A stretch of DNA of 64,000 nt from NCBI GenBank assembly GCA_029817715.1, contig JARUPY010000534.1, positions 1,862,501 to 1,926,500 on the forward strand. The letters run 5' to 3'. The notes beneath the pieces were generated by a model that made no database searches, was not told where the DNA came from, and saw only the letters and a program-made list of their open reading frames with translations. The number at the start of each line of letters is the position of its first letter. The first letter of the stretch is position 1. Of this stretch, positions 10,392-22,215 are shown piece after piece. The stretch is from Melastoma dodecandrum. Lineage: Eukaryota > Streptophyta > Magnoliopsida > Myrtales > Melastomataceae. The position numbers and the translations under genes were made by a program.

Positions 10392-12575
10392 TTACAAGGA
10401 CTTCTCTAACCATGTGGGGAGTTTCAGAGAGGCTTTCATCCCGAGTCTCGAAAGGATTATCGAGTACAACAGGTGCAGCAGGAAAACGAGGAAAACTGAG
10501 TTCAGCAGCAGCTGTTTTCAATTACAAAAGAAGTGAACAAGCCTTGTGAGAAAATGGAGAGCAAGGTGATGGAAAGTGTAAAAGCGTGAAATTGACTTCA
10601 TTACCACAAATCCAAATATCGCATATATAACACTCATTGGCAGAATGGAATTGACTCCTAATGAGGCGAACAGATACGCGAGCAATGCGTGAAGGTTAAT
10701 CGTGATCTGCAAGCAAAAAGATAGTTTCCTCATCACAAACATGAATATCAAGCAAATGACTCATATTTGATGACCACAGTGGATTACCAAGTCCAGAATA
10801 TTTTCTCGAATTAGGAACGAGGATATCAGGACATACCCGATCGCACATAGTGCACGGACCTGCAAACATAGAAGAAAGTGACACTACTTGGAAGGATCAC
10901 CATGCTGAACAGGTTAGATGACGAGAATTGAGAAAATGACTAGGAGATATATACAAGTGTGCAGACGGAGATTGAAACGCTCCAGCTAGCACCTAACCTA
11001 CAGGAAGGCGGGAACGCTCCTTGTTAGTAAAGGTGGAACAGATGATCTAAATTATGTCTAAAACGTCAAACAAGGGGAACAAAATTTATCACGCTCAAGT
11101 GATAAGGAATAAGGAATCGATGATTATAGCACTGCAAAAGTAACACTAGAAGGCACCCAAATGCATTCTGGGTACAGCACACACATAGGCTACAGTTGAC
11201 ATGGCTCCTTGCTGAACATGATAAAGAAAAAGAGCGTTGGGCAATCACAAGAGGTAGAAGCCACTGCTTTGTCTTAACCTTAGTAATGATTGAAGACTTT
11301 CCGTTTTTTCTCTTGCTCTAAACCCTCTGAAATAAATAACTAGATCTCATTGCGATAGAAAAGTTCCAAGATACATAAGCTTTTTAAGATGGTTTGGAGA
11401 AATAATCAGTGGTGCATACAGAAAAGGATGTGGGATTCAGTCCTCAAGCAAAATATGCTCAATTTACTAATTGTAAAACAAGACAACATCAGGAACATAA
11501 AGAGCTCAGAATGCATACCTCCACAAAGTGCCCATGGAAAAACCAAGAACACCATGCATAAGCTGCAAAAAGATCCTCCATCAGTACTATAGGTTATTCT
11601 AAATATGAAGCAAGCCGGTAACTCGAGAGATCCAAAGAACTATTTAGTTACTACTGCTAATATAGAAGATCTAGTAGACGGGTTTTAAGTTTATGGAGAA
11701 GATACAAATAATTTAACTAATATCAGATCCTTTTGCTAGAAGTATGTATTTGTATGCACAGCGCTAAAGCAAATAAGTGAGAACCAGAATCTTCAGCATC
11801 TAGAAACAAATTCAAAGGAAAATCCATCCGTTATAATTTTCTGATTCAACGGTTGGCTAACCAGATAAGTCAGTGCTTTCAAAGGACCAGATAGGACAAG
11901 TAATAAAACGGCCGTAGCGACCTGCAAACACGCAAGTCCGGATCAATGCACGCCCAACCAAATGCAGGCAGTCATGAATCACCGAGGAAAATAAACCGAA
12001 ATGTTAGAAATAGCGCAACGAAAACAAAAACAGTTCCAGATACCCACCATGGTTTTCCTCCCGGCAGGAATGCCCCATCTCATGGATGAAATAACTATCG
12101 GCAATCCAAAGAAACACCCAAAGTAATTCTGACAAACAACAACAACGAAATCTCCCAGTCAACACAGATTCGATAGAATAACTAAGCGACAACAAACCCA
12201 AAACCTGACCTCTATGTTAAGAGAATTGCTGAGGAAGTAGACCAGCCCAGAAAGAGCGGCGAACATGGAGCACTCCACCAATCTGAGGGTGCTCCGGTAA
12301 ACTTCCCCTCCGACCGACAAGTCCTCCTCTTCCTCCTCAACCCCATCATCAAATTCCACCGCGAAACCGTCCAAGATCCCACCTTTCTCACTGCCCACAA
12401 TCCCCGAGCCAACCCTCGAGATACCCACGTCCTTAAATTTCAGCTCGTGGGCCGGATAAGACGGGTAGGGCAAGTTGGGTTTGTTTGCAGGGTAGCAGGG
12501 GAACTCTACCCGGGAGATGTGGCGGGAAGTGGGCGGTACGACGCTGCTGCTGGGTGCTCCCACTTTCAGGAGCAT
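10392..12575 (-). CDS. Plastid-type multi-pass membrane protein (DUF2232-like), 8 exons, 295 aa
   Basis: Exons: 12575-12210, 12128-12048, 11921-11862, 11562-11519, 10997-10955, 10859-10788, 10706-10605, 10511-10392, all GT-AG and summing to 888 nt. The first roughly 90 residues are hydrophilic with an acidic patch and look like a transit or plastid-facing extension. From about residue 95 on there are about six hydrophobic segments, with LPIVISSMRWG, ASWSVSIS and SSFLIRENIL between them. I recognise the segment order from uncharacterised plant membrane proteins; the DUF2232 name is from memory and should be treated as provisional. No biochemical role can be read from the sequence. Translation starts at the ATG at 12575; a GTG just upstream is not a likely start. 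The last exon encodes a helix ending in a basic tail (LPTWLEKSL). Confidence 0.85.
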
Positions 12576-13674
12576 CACTGCTGCTCATCGATCGGACAAC
12601 AAGTGCAAGTACGAGGAAATAGCGTTTACAGGAGACAATTTATCGAGCTTGTTAGGCTGTAGTTTAAAAATTAGAATAAAAAATGTTAATAGCGACTTAA
12701 AATTTGTTTGGAAAAGAGTTAAAATTTTTCTGGGAAAAAATTCTCAAAAATAGAGAGGCGATTTGAATAATTAGTTCCAAAATACGAAATCTTTTGTAAA
12801 TGGAACTTTTTATTTTTAACGGTGATTTTTTGACTTATTTAAATAACTTTTAAACGGTGTCTTAAACGAAAAATTATTTCTTAGAATAATGTTATTGTGT
12901 AACAAAAGTATGCAATTTATCTAGTAGGAATTTGAGAGCTTTACGCAACTTAATATTCATTTGTTAAAAAATTAATCAAATATGGTCACATTTAAAATTC
13001 TCAATTTATAATACGTTTAGAATTGCGTTTTTTAGTTTAATAGAAATACTTCGTTCTGAACACTAATAATTCTAAAATTTTATATGTTTTATAAAATCGT
13101 GATTTTAAATTAAAATTTAGAAAAACACGAAAAGGTCCCTTTTTTATTTTCACGATTCATTTTTTTAAAAAGTTAAAAAAAATTTAACTTGATTTATAAG
13201 TGCCTTCTGAATGAGAGTCGTGTCATGAACATGACGATAAGTTAAAATACAATCATCCAGGAATGAATCAGTTCGTTAATTGAGTACATCCATGAATTAA
13301 GAATTTATCAAATTACAGTCAAAATTTTCAAACTAAACCCTATCGGGAATCGCGTTAATTGGAACATCCAAATTGTGGGATTGATAAGAATTTTGAGGTC
13401 ATAAAAGAAGTTGGACCCGGTTACTCGGATGGGGCCATCTCCATGGAATAACATGCAATTTGGGCTTTCTGGATTTTTTGCCCCCGTGCAAAAGATCACT
13501 TTTTGAACCGATGAACGAGGATTCCCCCCGTTCAAGAATTTTTTCTGGAATCTGAATCCTCCTCCATCCATGTCTATCTACTTCTCAAGGTTGAATCTTG
13601 AGGCGCATTGAAAGGTTTGGGTCTGAGACATGCATGCAAAATATGAGATTCAATGCCCAACAAAACGTGATCTT
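12576..13674. other. AT-rich intergenic region
   Basis: This is the promoter of the membrane-protein gene (left) and the 3' flank of the OCTOPUS-like gene (right). A short minus-strand frame at 13308-13571 has no recognisable features and is not called. Confidence 0.5.
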
Positions 13675-14817
13675 TCATCTCTTCTTCCCATATTCGGACA
13701 TCATCCCAACTGGACTTTGCAGCGGTTGTCGAGATTGAGGTTTAGATTGATGATGCCTGAAAGCCCATCTCCATCCCATGAAGGTCCTGTTGCTTCCCTC
13801 CTCCGTCTTCTTCATCCCGTACTTCTTGTACCTCGCAGTAACCCTGCACGATCCGCTTCGGAGCTCGCTCCCCTCCCCAGCGAGTCCCTTTGCCAGCCTT
13901 GAACTATTTCCCGTAGCCTTTGTGCTGCTTTCATCCAACTTAGACTCAGAGGCCGAGAAGAACCTCAGGTCAATGAAGTTTCCCTCGTCTGTGCAACCAA
14001 AGTAATCGCTCTCCTTCAGCGAGAACACCCTCCTGTTGAGCCTCGTGCCATCTGGGTTCCCCATCTCGAATGCCCCCTCGATGCCAGCGCTCTTCCTAGC
14101 ATCGGCCTCGCTGAAGCAGCTCTTCCTCATCTCAGTATCACTGAACCCGCTCCTCCGCATCTCTGCCTCACTGTAACAGCTCTTCCTGTCCGGATCGGTT
14201 GCCCCCGGGTTCCCATTCATGCTCGAAGTCCAACCCCCAGAAGGATTCCAATTGTCGTTTCCTCGGAAGTGGCAGAGGGATCTCGACCTGGGCACTGGCA
14301 TCCCATTGAGCACCCACATCTCACTTTTCGAACAAAGAGTGCTCTGCCCCGGATCTTCTCCAGGGCACTTCCCGGCCCTCTTCTTCCTCCGGAACAGATT
14401 CCTGATCCTCCAAATGCCACTTCGCCTGCTCTCAACGCAACTACTGCTGCTCCTCCTAAGGATAACCACATCCTCCGACTTATCCGCAGCCAGGAGCGAC
14501 CTCGTGAGCCCACTCCCGATGCTTGCCGTCTCCTGCTTCTCATTTTCCAGCAGGAAAGATATCCTGCCGACGCTGCCGGCATCATAGGTGCAGGAGTTCC
14601 TGTTGGACGAGTGGTCGTCGGAGCAGGAGCAAGAGGAGAGCCGCTGCTCTCCGCATTCTGAGCAGACAAGGGTCAGGAGCCGATCCTTGAGGCAGTAGGC
14701 GCAGACCCCGATGTTGGAGGCACGCGGGTGCGCCAAGCAGGGGATCTCGGGCACAGAGAAGGCGTCGAAGCCGTCTCCCAGCGCCGGGGCAACTCCCTTC
14801 CCCTTCTTCTCCTTCAT
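13675..14817 (-). CDS. OCTOPUS-like plant protein with N-terminal Cys/His motif, 380 aa, single exon
   Basis: One uninterrupted frame of 380 residues starts at an ATG. Near the N-terminus it has C27-x2-H30-P, then GVC39-x2-C42-LKDRL and C52-x2-C55, the spacing seen at the N-terminus of OCTOPUS-type (DUF740-like) polarity proteins; metal binding is plausible but unproven. The rest is low-complexity, rich in Ser, Arg and Lys, with basic clusters (FRRKKRAGK) that could bind membranes or nucleic acid. A short internal repeat of the form RKSxxSEAEM / RRSxxSDTEM / RKSxxSEADA lies at about residues 213-242. The leader is CT-rich because of an (AG)n microsatellite. OCTOPUS proteins act at the plasma membrane of vascular precursor cells; that role is only inferred here. 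Confidence 0.85.
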   Translation of the reverse strand: MKEKKGKGVAPALGDGFDAFSVPEIPCLAHPRASNIGVCAYCLKDRLLTLVCSECGEQRLSSCSCSDDHSSNRNSCTYDAGSVGRISFLLENEKQETASIGSGLTRSLLAADKSEDVVILRRSSSSCVESRRSGIWRIRNLFRRKKRAGKCPGEDPGQSTLCSKSEMWVLNGMPVPRSRSLCHFRGNDNWNPSGGWTSSMNGNPGATDPDRKSCYSEAEMRRSGFSDTEMRKSCFSEADARKSAGIEGAFEMGNPDGTRLNRRVFSLKESDYFGCTDEGNFIDLRFFSASESKLDESSTKATGNSSRLAKGLAGEGSELRSGSCRVTARYKKYGMKKTEEGSNRTFMGWRWAFRHHQSKPQSRQPLQSPVGMMSEYGKKR

Positions 14818-14976
14818 CTGCAGGAGTAGTAGAACCAGAACTGATAAACGTGAAACTTCCCGAATGAAGAAATGAAAGAAGGTGAAGTTCTGAAGTGGGG
14901 TTGGGAAGGAAAGTGAGAACAGGGTGATGAAAAAAAAGAAGATGACGAGGCTGACAGAACGACTGACTGAACTGAC

Positions 14977-14982
<6 letters not shown>

Positions 14983-15008
<26 letters not shown>
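14983..15008. repeat. (AG)n microsatellite in the leader of the OCTOPUS-like gene
   Basis: About 13 AG units lie 165-190 bp upstream of the start codon, so the transcript leader is CT-rich. Confidence 0.9.
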
Positions 15009-16802
15009 GCGTTAGGTCTACGTTACATCCGCTGGGTGGATTTGATTATGAGACAGGACTTTGGATTGATCTTAGAAGAGCGTGGCTGTGAATACGTTCA
15101 CTTATGTTCTCCATCATCATCATCCCCCTGCTCTGTTTTGATGTAACATGAGAGATTAAGGTGGTAAGAGAATGGTGAAACGTGAAAGTAAAACTGGGAC
15201 AACTGATAATGATGATCGGGTGAGAGGGGGGCGGTTTGAAAGTGAGTGTTTTCTGTAGTCTGTCTGTCTGTCTGTCCCTCCTCAATTTGTCAAATTTCAC
15301 TTTTGTCACTCAGTCAAGCAGGCAGGCAGGAATCGCTGTTCCTCGCCTTATTTTTTCTTCCGAAACTGTCCGCATCATCATCAGAAAGAAAAGCCGTGGG
15401 AAGTGAGGAAACAAAAGCACGCACGCAATTAACCCCGCGTCCGGAATGCCCTGTCACGCCATGCGAGCGTGCGTGTTGCGTATGTCCTCCACAGAACCAG
15501 AGAATGGTCCCCGGTTTGGTATCTGTCCTCCGAAAGGAGAATGAATGAATGGTGCTTGCTTTAGTTTGTTCCCATTGTTGGGATCCCGGGGAATAACCCA
15601 ATCATGGCATCGTAATTATTCTTTCGGGACATGCTAAGAGCTATCTATGGTTTCTCCCTCCTCCTATATATGTCTTTAAATGATTATGTCCCCCACCCAC
15701 CCACTAATCCTTGTTATTATACTTTTTTGTTTTTACTCGTATTAATGAACCTCGAATGCCGATTCCCCCATCATTCTTTCTTTCTTTTCTTTTTTTCTTT
15801 TTTTTTAACTCTTATTCCTCTGTTCACCGTCGTGCGTGATGAACGTTGTAAGTCAATGATCATTGCTTAATGAAAATTCGTTCTTTTCGTATCAAACAGT
15901 GAAGGTTTGGACATTGACATGACCTGACCCGCCTTCAAACTTTTTTTTTTTAAATGTAAAGAAAACTCATTGCAATAATAACGTATCCGACCTTATGGAG
16001 TATTTGTGGCCGAACAGCTTTTGAATTTCTTGTCCTCAGTCTCCGAATAGTCGAGCTTGACTTGCACAACTCCTACACTGTTCGCTAAAATTTCTTCTTC
16101 TTCTTCGATTATTGGAATCAGTGGGATAATAGCAGGTTTGTCATAGTTCATATTCCGGGCCATAAGTCATATGTATCAGACCCAATAACCGACGTGGCCC
16201 ATTAATCAGACCCGGCCCAATTACGAGTCACCCGGCCCAACAAGATGTTGACAAATCACCGATGTTAGTACTCATAATAATAATAATACAATGAACAACG
16301 ACTACATTTGTCCTTCGCTCTCTTCCTCTCCTTCCTCGCTGTACGCTTTTCCCTGTTGAATAGGGAGTTGGAGGATCCCAAGCGACAGACAAACCAGTCC
16401 CACCTGTTCATCCATTCCACTCCATAATGAAATGGTGTGAGCTTGCAGGATGTCAGGAGATGAAATGGTCAAAGAACTTGGACATCCCATTTCACGATGT
16501 CCATTGATGGGGATTACTTACCGTGATTAGATTATGATGAAAATGATGCCCAACAACTAGTTGGTGAAGGCTCCATCTACTTCCATTACCAGCACACTTC
16601 AGCAATTCACTCCTTTTTGCTGCAAGCATGTACTAAAAGTATAGAGACAGAGAGATCCTCCCTCCCACTCAATTGATGGCAATTCCTCAGCTGGAATTGC
16701 ATACGATTGGGCAATCCCATCTGGCAGGTACCCGTCACTTGAAGCGTATAGCCCTCCTTCCCAGTTACCTCAGCACTAGTGTGATTAGATCTCTAAGAAC
16801 TG
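15009..16802. other. Divergent intergenic region between the OCTOPUS-like and AGP genes
   Basis: No gene seen. It holds a short tctg repeat at about 15258-15277, several CT- and T-rich tracts (15770-15810, 15935-15955) and an (aat) run near 16275. The two genes are transcribed away from each other. Confidence 0.5.
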
Positions 16803-16812
16803 CTATATATAC
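16803..16812 (+). promoter_or_regulatory. TATA box of the arabinogalactan-protein gene
   Basis: ctatatatac lies 45-54 bp upstream of the ATG. This implies a very short leader, about 20-25 nt. Confidence 0.6.
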
Positions 16813-16856
16813 ATTACCACAGTTTTGAGAGAAAAGGTTCCATCTACCAATAATAG

Positions 16857-17743
16857 ATGGCATCGATACAATGGCTATGTCTGGTGGCTTCTCTTATTTG
16901 TCTTCCAGGGAAAATGTCTGCACAATCACCCGCTGCCTCACCTTCTAGTTTGCCATTACCACCGCCTTCGACTGTCACGCCAGCCGCTGCAGTGCAGCCA
17001 CCAGCAACCTCGTCCGTGATTCCGCCTACATCTGCAAATTCTCCAATCACTAGTCCGATAAAATCTCCAACTCCGAAAGCTTCTTCGCCCGCATCTACTC
17101 CTACGGCTTCTTCGCCCGCATCTACTCCTACGGCTTCTTCGCCCGCATCTACTCCAACAGCTTCTTCGCCTGCATTGACTCCAACAGCTTCACCTGTATC
17201 AACTCCAGCTTTCTCCCCTTCAAAATCACCGGTGACTTCAGCACCACCCCAGACATCACCCTCACCTGCATTTCTGCCCCCAGTTCAACCCCCTGCACCA
17301 ATAACACCACCACCTGCACCTTCACCGCTAGTGGCACCACCTGCACCACCACCAGCACCTGTTAGCGAACCAACACCTGCACCAGTTTCAGCACCATCTA
17401 TTGCACCTGAACCTCCCAAGCACAAGAAGAAAAGGAGGCATGGACATAAGAGGCATCATGCAGCACATGCACCTGTACCCACAGCATCAAGTCCACCATC
17501 GCCACCTGTTGCAGCGTCCGTGACGACGGATGATACTGCACCAGCACCTTCATCAGTATGATCACATTAATAAAGCTTTAATGCTGTTATTATATTTTCC
17601 AGCTTTTCAGGGGAATAAAGTTTGATGACCGCGGGTTGTTTTCTTTACAGAGTAGCGCACATTGGCCAGGATTGTCAGGACGGTGGGCAGATATTGGATT
17701 AACCACAGCCATGGTGCTTGCAGCTGTGAGCTTTGCTTGGTAG
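16857..17743 (+). CDS. Lysine-rich, GPI-anchored arabinogalactan protein, 2 exons, 263 aa
   Basis: Exons 16857-17555 and 17651-17743 give 263 residues. Residues 1-22 are a signal peptide. Residues 23-187 are almost entirely Pro, Ala, Ser and Thr in AP, SP and TP dipeptides, the glycomodules where arabinogalactan chains attach to hydroxyproline. Residues 188-201 are a Lys/Arg/His block (starts KHKKKRRHGHK), typical of the AGP17/18/19 subclass. A second Pro-rich stretch and the exon-2 hydrophobic tail (GLTTAMVLAAVSFAW) follow, as expected for a GPI-anchor signal. Without splicing, the frame stops just after the donor and lacks this tail, which supports the intron. The protein should sit on the outer face of the plasma membrane or in the wall. 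It contains a 27-bp repeat. Confidence 0.93.
17079..17186 (+). repeat. Four tandem 27-bp repeats in the AGP coding region
   Basis: Units at 17079, 17106, 17133 and 17160 encode ASSPASTPT, with ASSPALTPT in the last. The first two are identical at DNA level, so expansion is recent or continuing, and copy number may vary between individuals. Confidence 0.92.
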
Positions 17744-17922
17744 CTGCAACCAACCCAGCCAAGCATTTTAATTTCCATTATGCTGAATGCGAGCTCATCA
17801 GACCACTGGGTATGGGAAAATGACGAAGAATGAAGAACCAATCCATTTTGTATCATTAGCAGAGGTGGCATATATTGGATTACATTCTTTTACACGAGAT
17901 CCAGAATATTTATACATCTTGT

Positions 17923-19880
17923 CTATTGATCAATATTTTTCGCGTCATCATCGTCCTCTCGCAAGTCATACTCCACTACCAGGCCGAGATTGTCCACTAA
18001 TTTGTGATATTGCTGACAACCAGCACACTAAACATGAAAAAATGAATTATGTCAGAGAAAATGATGTTCGAAAAAAGTATGTCTTAATAGCATACCCTAA
18101 ATAAAACCAAAAGATTAAGAAAAAGAAATGTCACTAAATTTGCCACAATCAAACAAACAACAATCATGCATTCATGTCTCAAATATTTGAGACGGAAAGT
18201 TACATGAAAAGAGAAAATCTTAAAGAGGCCATGCACGCTTAATAGTGATTTTCCTTTAAAATTATAGTAATTCTACATGAACTTGGTAATTGATAGAACT
18301 AAAGGCTTGCACAATCTATTTGTTACTGGAGATAAATCAGAAAACTGGATGGAATCTAATTATGTAAAAGATCGCCATTCAAACAAGAAATAAGAGGAAG
18401 CAGCTTTCACATTCCAGAAATGACATTTTGCTCGAGCAATTATACATATAAAAATTCCCGTATCCAAGATCAATAGACACTTTTGAAAATGTTAAAATTG
18501 TTGCAGATTAGAATTTCAATAATGGTGAAGCTAAGGACACAAGTGAATGCATCAATAGGTTAACTTTCTGACAGTTAATAAAGAATAAAGAGGATCCAAG
18601 ATAACATACTTGCACATATACGAGTCCCCGCTCTAATGCCAACTTATTCACTAGCCTGTTGGTCCTTTCGCCACATTCATTACAAGTAAATTGGACTAGC
18701 AAACTTCTTCTAGGAAGGTTTAAGTTAATAGAAGGACTCTGCAAACAAAAGAAGAACATGAATAATTCAGAAAAAGACAGCGCTCAGCCACTTAGCAACA
18801 GTAAAACAAGAACCAATTTGTTAGTGGCAGTGGTTTTAGTGCCTCTCCAGCCATAATTCACGATATGAACAACTAAGATGCAGCAGAAAAGTACTCCAAA
18901 GAAAGAAGATATACGCTCAGGCAAGGCCATGAACAATCAAGAAAGATAGCTATACAGTGGAACATAACACGATGAAATGACAGGCACATAACATACACAT
19001 TCTTAATGATTCAAAAAGATGGCATGATAGGCTGCAAAGTTCACATTACCACCACACTGGCTCAATGAGGATTTTACACAAATTATTGACATTCAAACAA
19101 GCTAATCAGAAGGCAGCCTAGCAACATTGGGGAGAGGAGACCCTGTAAAATGTGGAGTTCGTGTAGAAGCCTGACAGACACATTCCTTTCGACTGTCATT
19201 TATTCTCTGGGGATTCATATTGCTTTCAGAAATCCTAGGTGTATGTTCGCAACGAGAGTGAAAAGAGGCATTCATGGTCAAACATAACAGGTTTATCCAC
19301 ACAGAAAATTGCGAAAAACAAGAATTAGCAAAGATTCACAACCGAAAGCTCGATTAAATTCCTTACAAACGGACACAAAACAGACCAAATGCTGTCATCA
19401 AAACCGTCACTGTCCCTCCAGCGGAACCCTACCTTGCTCGAGTTAACACATCCATCTTCCGGATTCCTCCCAGGACTGTCATCCAACGTGGAATCGAGTA
19501 GACAAACACGAGACGATCCCCTCCGAGGAACTACCGGACGCGAAATGCTCAACCTGAGGGGCACGACCAAAAGGGCGCGGGTTTAATCCTTTAAACTAGG
19601 AACGATAATAAAAATTCAAACTGGAGCATCCACATATACAATAAACCGAAATCCAACCCAAGACCCAGTGAGGAAAAAAGATAGCAGAGACGAATTATAT
19701 GAGAAGCCAGAGCTTTCAGCGCAACCCCGAATTACACCTGGTGCGGCGAGCCGGAGTTGCCCTAAGGAATGACGCACGGGTAACGGCGAAGGATGACGGC
19801 GGCGCTCTGCGCGGCCGAGAGATGGAAGGGCAGGTAACAACGGTGCGGTGGTCGCCGGAGGTTGTTGAGGCAACGGCCAT
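17923..19880 (-). CDS. DNL-type zinc-finger protein of organelles (ZIM17/HEP family), 4 exons, 165 aa
   Basis: Exons 19880-19738, 19553-19433, 18738-18610 and 18027-17923 total 498 nt. The first about 60 residues are rich in Ser, Thr, Arg and Ala with few acids, as in a chloroplast or mitochondrial transit peptide. The zinc finger is split over two exons: C107-x2-C110 (FTCNECGERT) and C132-x2-C135, followed by D143-N144-L145, the motif that names the family. Members keep organellar Hsp70 soluble and assist protein import. The C-terminus is acidic (REDDDDAKN). All four introns/exons join in phase with normal splice sites. Which organelle is targeted cannot be decided by eye. The gene converges with the AGP gene, with only about 180 bp between stop codons. 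Confidence 0.93.
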
Positions 19881-21227
19881 TGTCCGAATCAAACAGAAGT
19901 GCGCGGCGTCTGTGTTTGTTTCTTATCCGGGGGAAATGAAGATCCCGGAGTTTCCAAAAACATTCGCTAGGTTTTAAATTTACGTACAGGTGTGAAATTT
20001 TAAAACTCCTCTTTAAATGTTTAAAGAAAAAAGGAGTATTTTAAAAATAACTCTTTGAATAATTTAAAAGTTCTTTTTAAAAGGCAAAAATTAATTTTAT
20101 TTTAATGGATAGCGCTATTGTATAACTTTAAATTCTTTTAAAAAGTAGGAGAAAGGCTTACATTTTATAAATGACTGACGCATTTTGAAAACACACCCTT
20201 TCTTTTAGCTTAAAGATGATTTAAAACTCGTTTCTTAATAAAATTAGCCAGCGATAATAAAAAATTAATTTTTAAAACATCGACCGTATTTTACGAATTA
20301 TTTTTAAAACTAACCGTACACCGCCACAATCTCAATCTTTTTTTTTCCTCACGTGCTATTTATTGCGTATTCTTGAAATTTTCTGCTTGAATTGAAATTA
20401 GATGTGATGATTATTTGATTTATTTATTTTTAGTCCTTCATTCTTTCGAAGAAAAAATGATTCGCTAATTAGCAATATTGCCCAAATTACAAATGACTTA
20501 CATCTCCATCTCCAACTCAACTCCATCCCTTTGTTGCCTGTCCGAAACGACTGCCGGAGCCGGCCTATGTTGACGGGGGGGGATCAGGGGACCAGTCAGT
20601 TGTCCACTTTGATGGAAGGGAAGAGGCACTTTCTTAACTGCCTTTTGAAGTGGCTTGCAGTATTGAGATGATCATTCTCCAATCCGACGACATAAAAACA
20701 TGTCATATAAGTCATTTTGGTATTGTGCCGTGAATTCCATGTTCTGACACAAGATTCATGTCATTTTTACCTGAAGAAATTCCATATTCCTCACCTCGAG
20801 GGCGGCTAAGAATACCCTCATCATTATGTAATCAACGTCTTTGAATCCGCCGCCAAGTTCAGTCCATGAATTGTGGCTTTATTTCACCAATGATGTTTTT
20901 TTTTTCTTATAATTTTATTTGTCCTATCATTTTAACAATCTTCCTTTCTTAAAAAAAAAATAAAAATAAAAAGCAACGAGAGTTCCGTCGAGGAGGTTCG
21001 TAAAGCCAACTGCATCATTTTTCGTACCCAGAATCTTGTAACCCACCTGATCCGGGTAAATCATGCCCATTAGGCTCTTTAAATTCGAACCTAGGCCACC
21101 AGCGACAGCGAACCGACAAATTCCATCTTATACCACTTGAATAATTAATAAGGAATTTCCAAATTCATCACCAACTCCCTCTACCGACTTAGGTTCATGT
21201 GCGATGTACCCCCCTAATATTAATTGA
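19881..21227. other. Intergenic region with a foldback-element relic
   Basis: AT-rich sequence with no gene seen. It is the promoter of the DNL gene on the left. The stretch at about 20180-20330 resembles pieces of the foldback family. Confidence 0.5.
20283..20325. mobile_element. Degenerate terminus of a foldback Mutator-like element
   Basis: atcgaccgtattttacgaa, then tttttaaaactaaccgta, matches the right terminal repeat of the elements at 1621 and 58408, with the central part of the repeat deleted. About 100 bp to the left, gcattttgaaaacacaccc resembles the arm modules. No partner end or target duplication was found. Confidence 0.55.
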
Positions 21228-21375
21228 CGTGTTCTTTGGTTCCCTTTTTGACTTGGAGGACTGACTTCGATGCTATTCGTCGTCGCACCGACGTGTTCAA
21301 ACGGGTGAACCCACATTATAACACACACCCTCAACTCTCAAGTGTGGCTTATTCATTTGAAGTTAATCCCAGACG

Positions 21376-21891
21376 ATGTCTACCCTCAACTCCATCTCTC
21401 TCCTGATCATTCTCGGGGTCGTCCTTTCGGGCACGGGATTTTTTGTCCCCCCTACTGCACGTGCGGCCCAGCTTCTCGCTGAGGTTACTGCTCCGCCGCC
21501 AGGTACGTATGATCGTGCGCCTGCTCCGCTGCCTGGTGCGTACGATCGTGCACCTGCTCCCTGTCGCTCACCATAACGCATACTCGGCTTTCCAGATTCT
21601 TGGCGAGTTATATGTACTCATGGTTCCTCTTGTTGAACAGGTGATGGGCGTTCCAAGATCGGGGTGAGTCCCAGTACACCGAGACAGGCCGGTTCGTGGT
21701 CAGGCGGGAGCTCTCCGCAGGGGGAACTGTTGGTTCCTCCACCTTCCTCGGTCACCAGAATAGGATTTCAGTCCAGGAATGTCACCTCAAGCATGACATC
21801 CTCCACGACTGTCAACTCAAATGGAACAACCTCCACGACTGTCTCCTCAAATGTAACAGTCACCGGCAGCGGCGGGGCACCTCCTCCTTGA
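21376..21891 (+). CDS. Small secreted Pro/Ser/Thr-rich protein, tandem copy 1, 2 exons, 125 aa
   Basis: Exons 21376-21502 and 21641-21891 (donor gtacgt, acceptor ...gaacag) give 125 residues. Residues 1-30 form a strong signal peptide ending PPTARA; the mature part begins AQLLAEVTAPPPG. The centre has GRSKIGVSPSTPRQ followed by Gly/Ser and the tail is Ser/Thr/Asn-rich with N-glycosylation sites (NVT, NGT), ending GGAPPP. There is no cysteine in the mature chain. I do not recognise the family. The general plan (signal peptide, variable body, conserved Pro-rich parts) would fit a wall protein or a peptide precursor, but nothing proves either. Without splicing the first exon runs into a stop after about 24 non-conserved residues. 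Confidence 0.75.
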
Positions 21892-22215
21892 CAGATGGTG
21901 TTTCAAGCACACAACAAACTATCTTCCTCCAAAATTTCGGGGTATCTTCAGATTAGACCATTTCTCGAGATTGGGGGGGGGGGGTATGCAATAATACTTG
22001 AGCTTTGCATTTTTCATGACCATTGTTGGCTCTTCCAAATCAAAAACAGTGTCCTTTCACTTTCTTCGTTGATTTAATAAAGTAATATTGCATCAAAGAT
22101 TGGGCCGGCTTCAGTCAGAAGAGGACCTCGCTGAGACGACTCCGGACTGACCACATTCTCAAACAAGGTTGCTGGGATGGCAGGAATTGGGACCATGCAG
22201 CTCGGCTTGTATCCA

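Noticed and set aside
10297..10549. Two overlapping plus-strand frames of 78-79 codons
   Set aside because: They are antisense to the last exon of the DUF2232-like gene, whose frame (VFLLHLLYS, ASLKLPTWLEKSL) is clearly the real one.
13308..13571. 87-codon minus-strand frame downstream of the OCTOPUS-like gene
   Set aside because: No ATG-led conserved protein, no domain, surrounded by AT-rich spacer; looks like chance.
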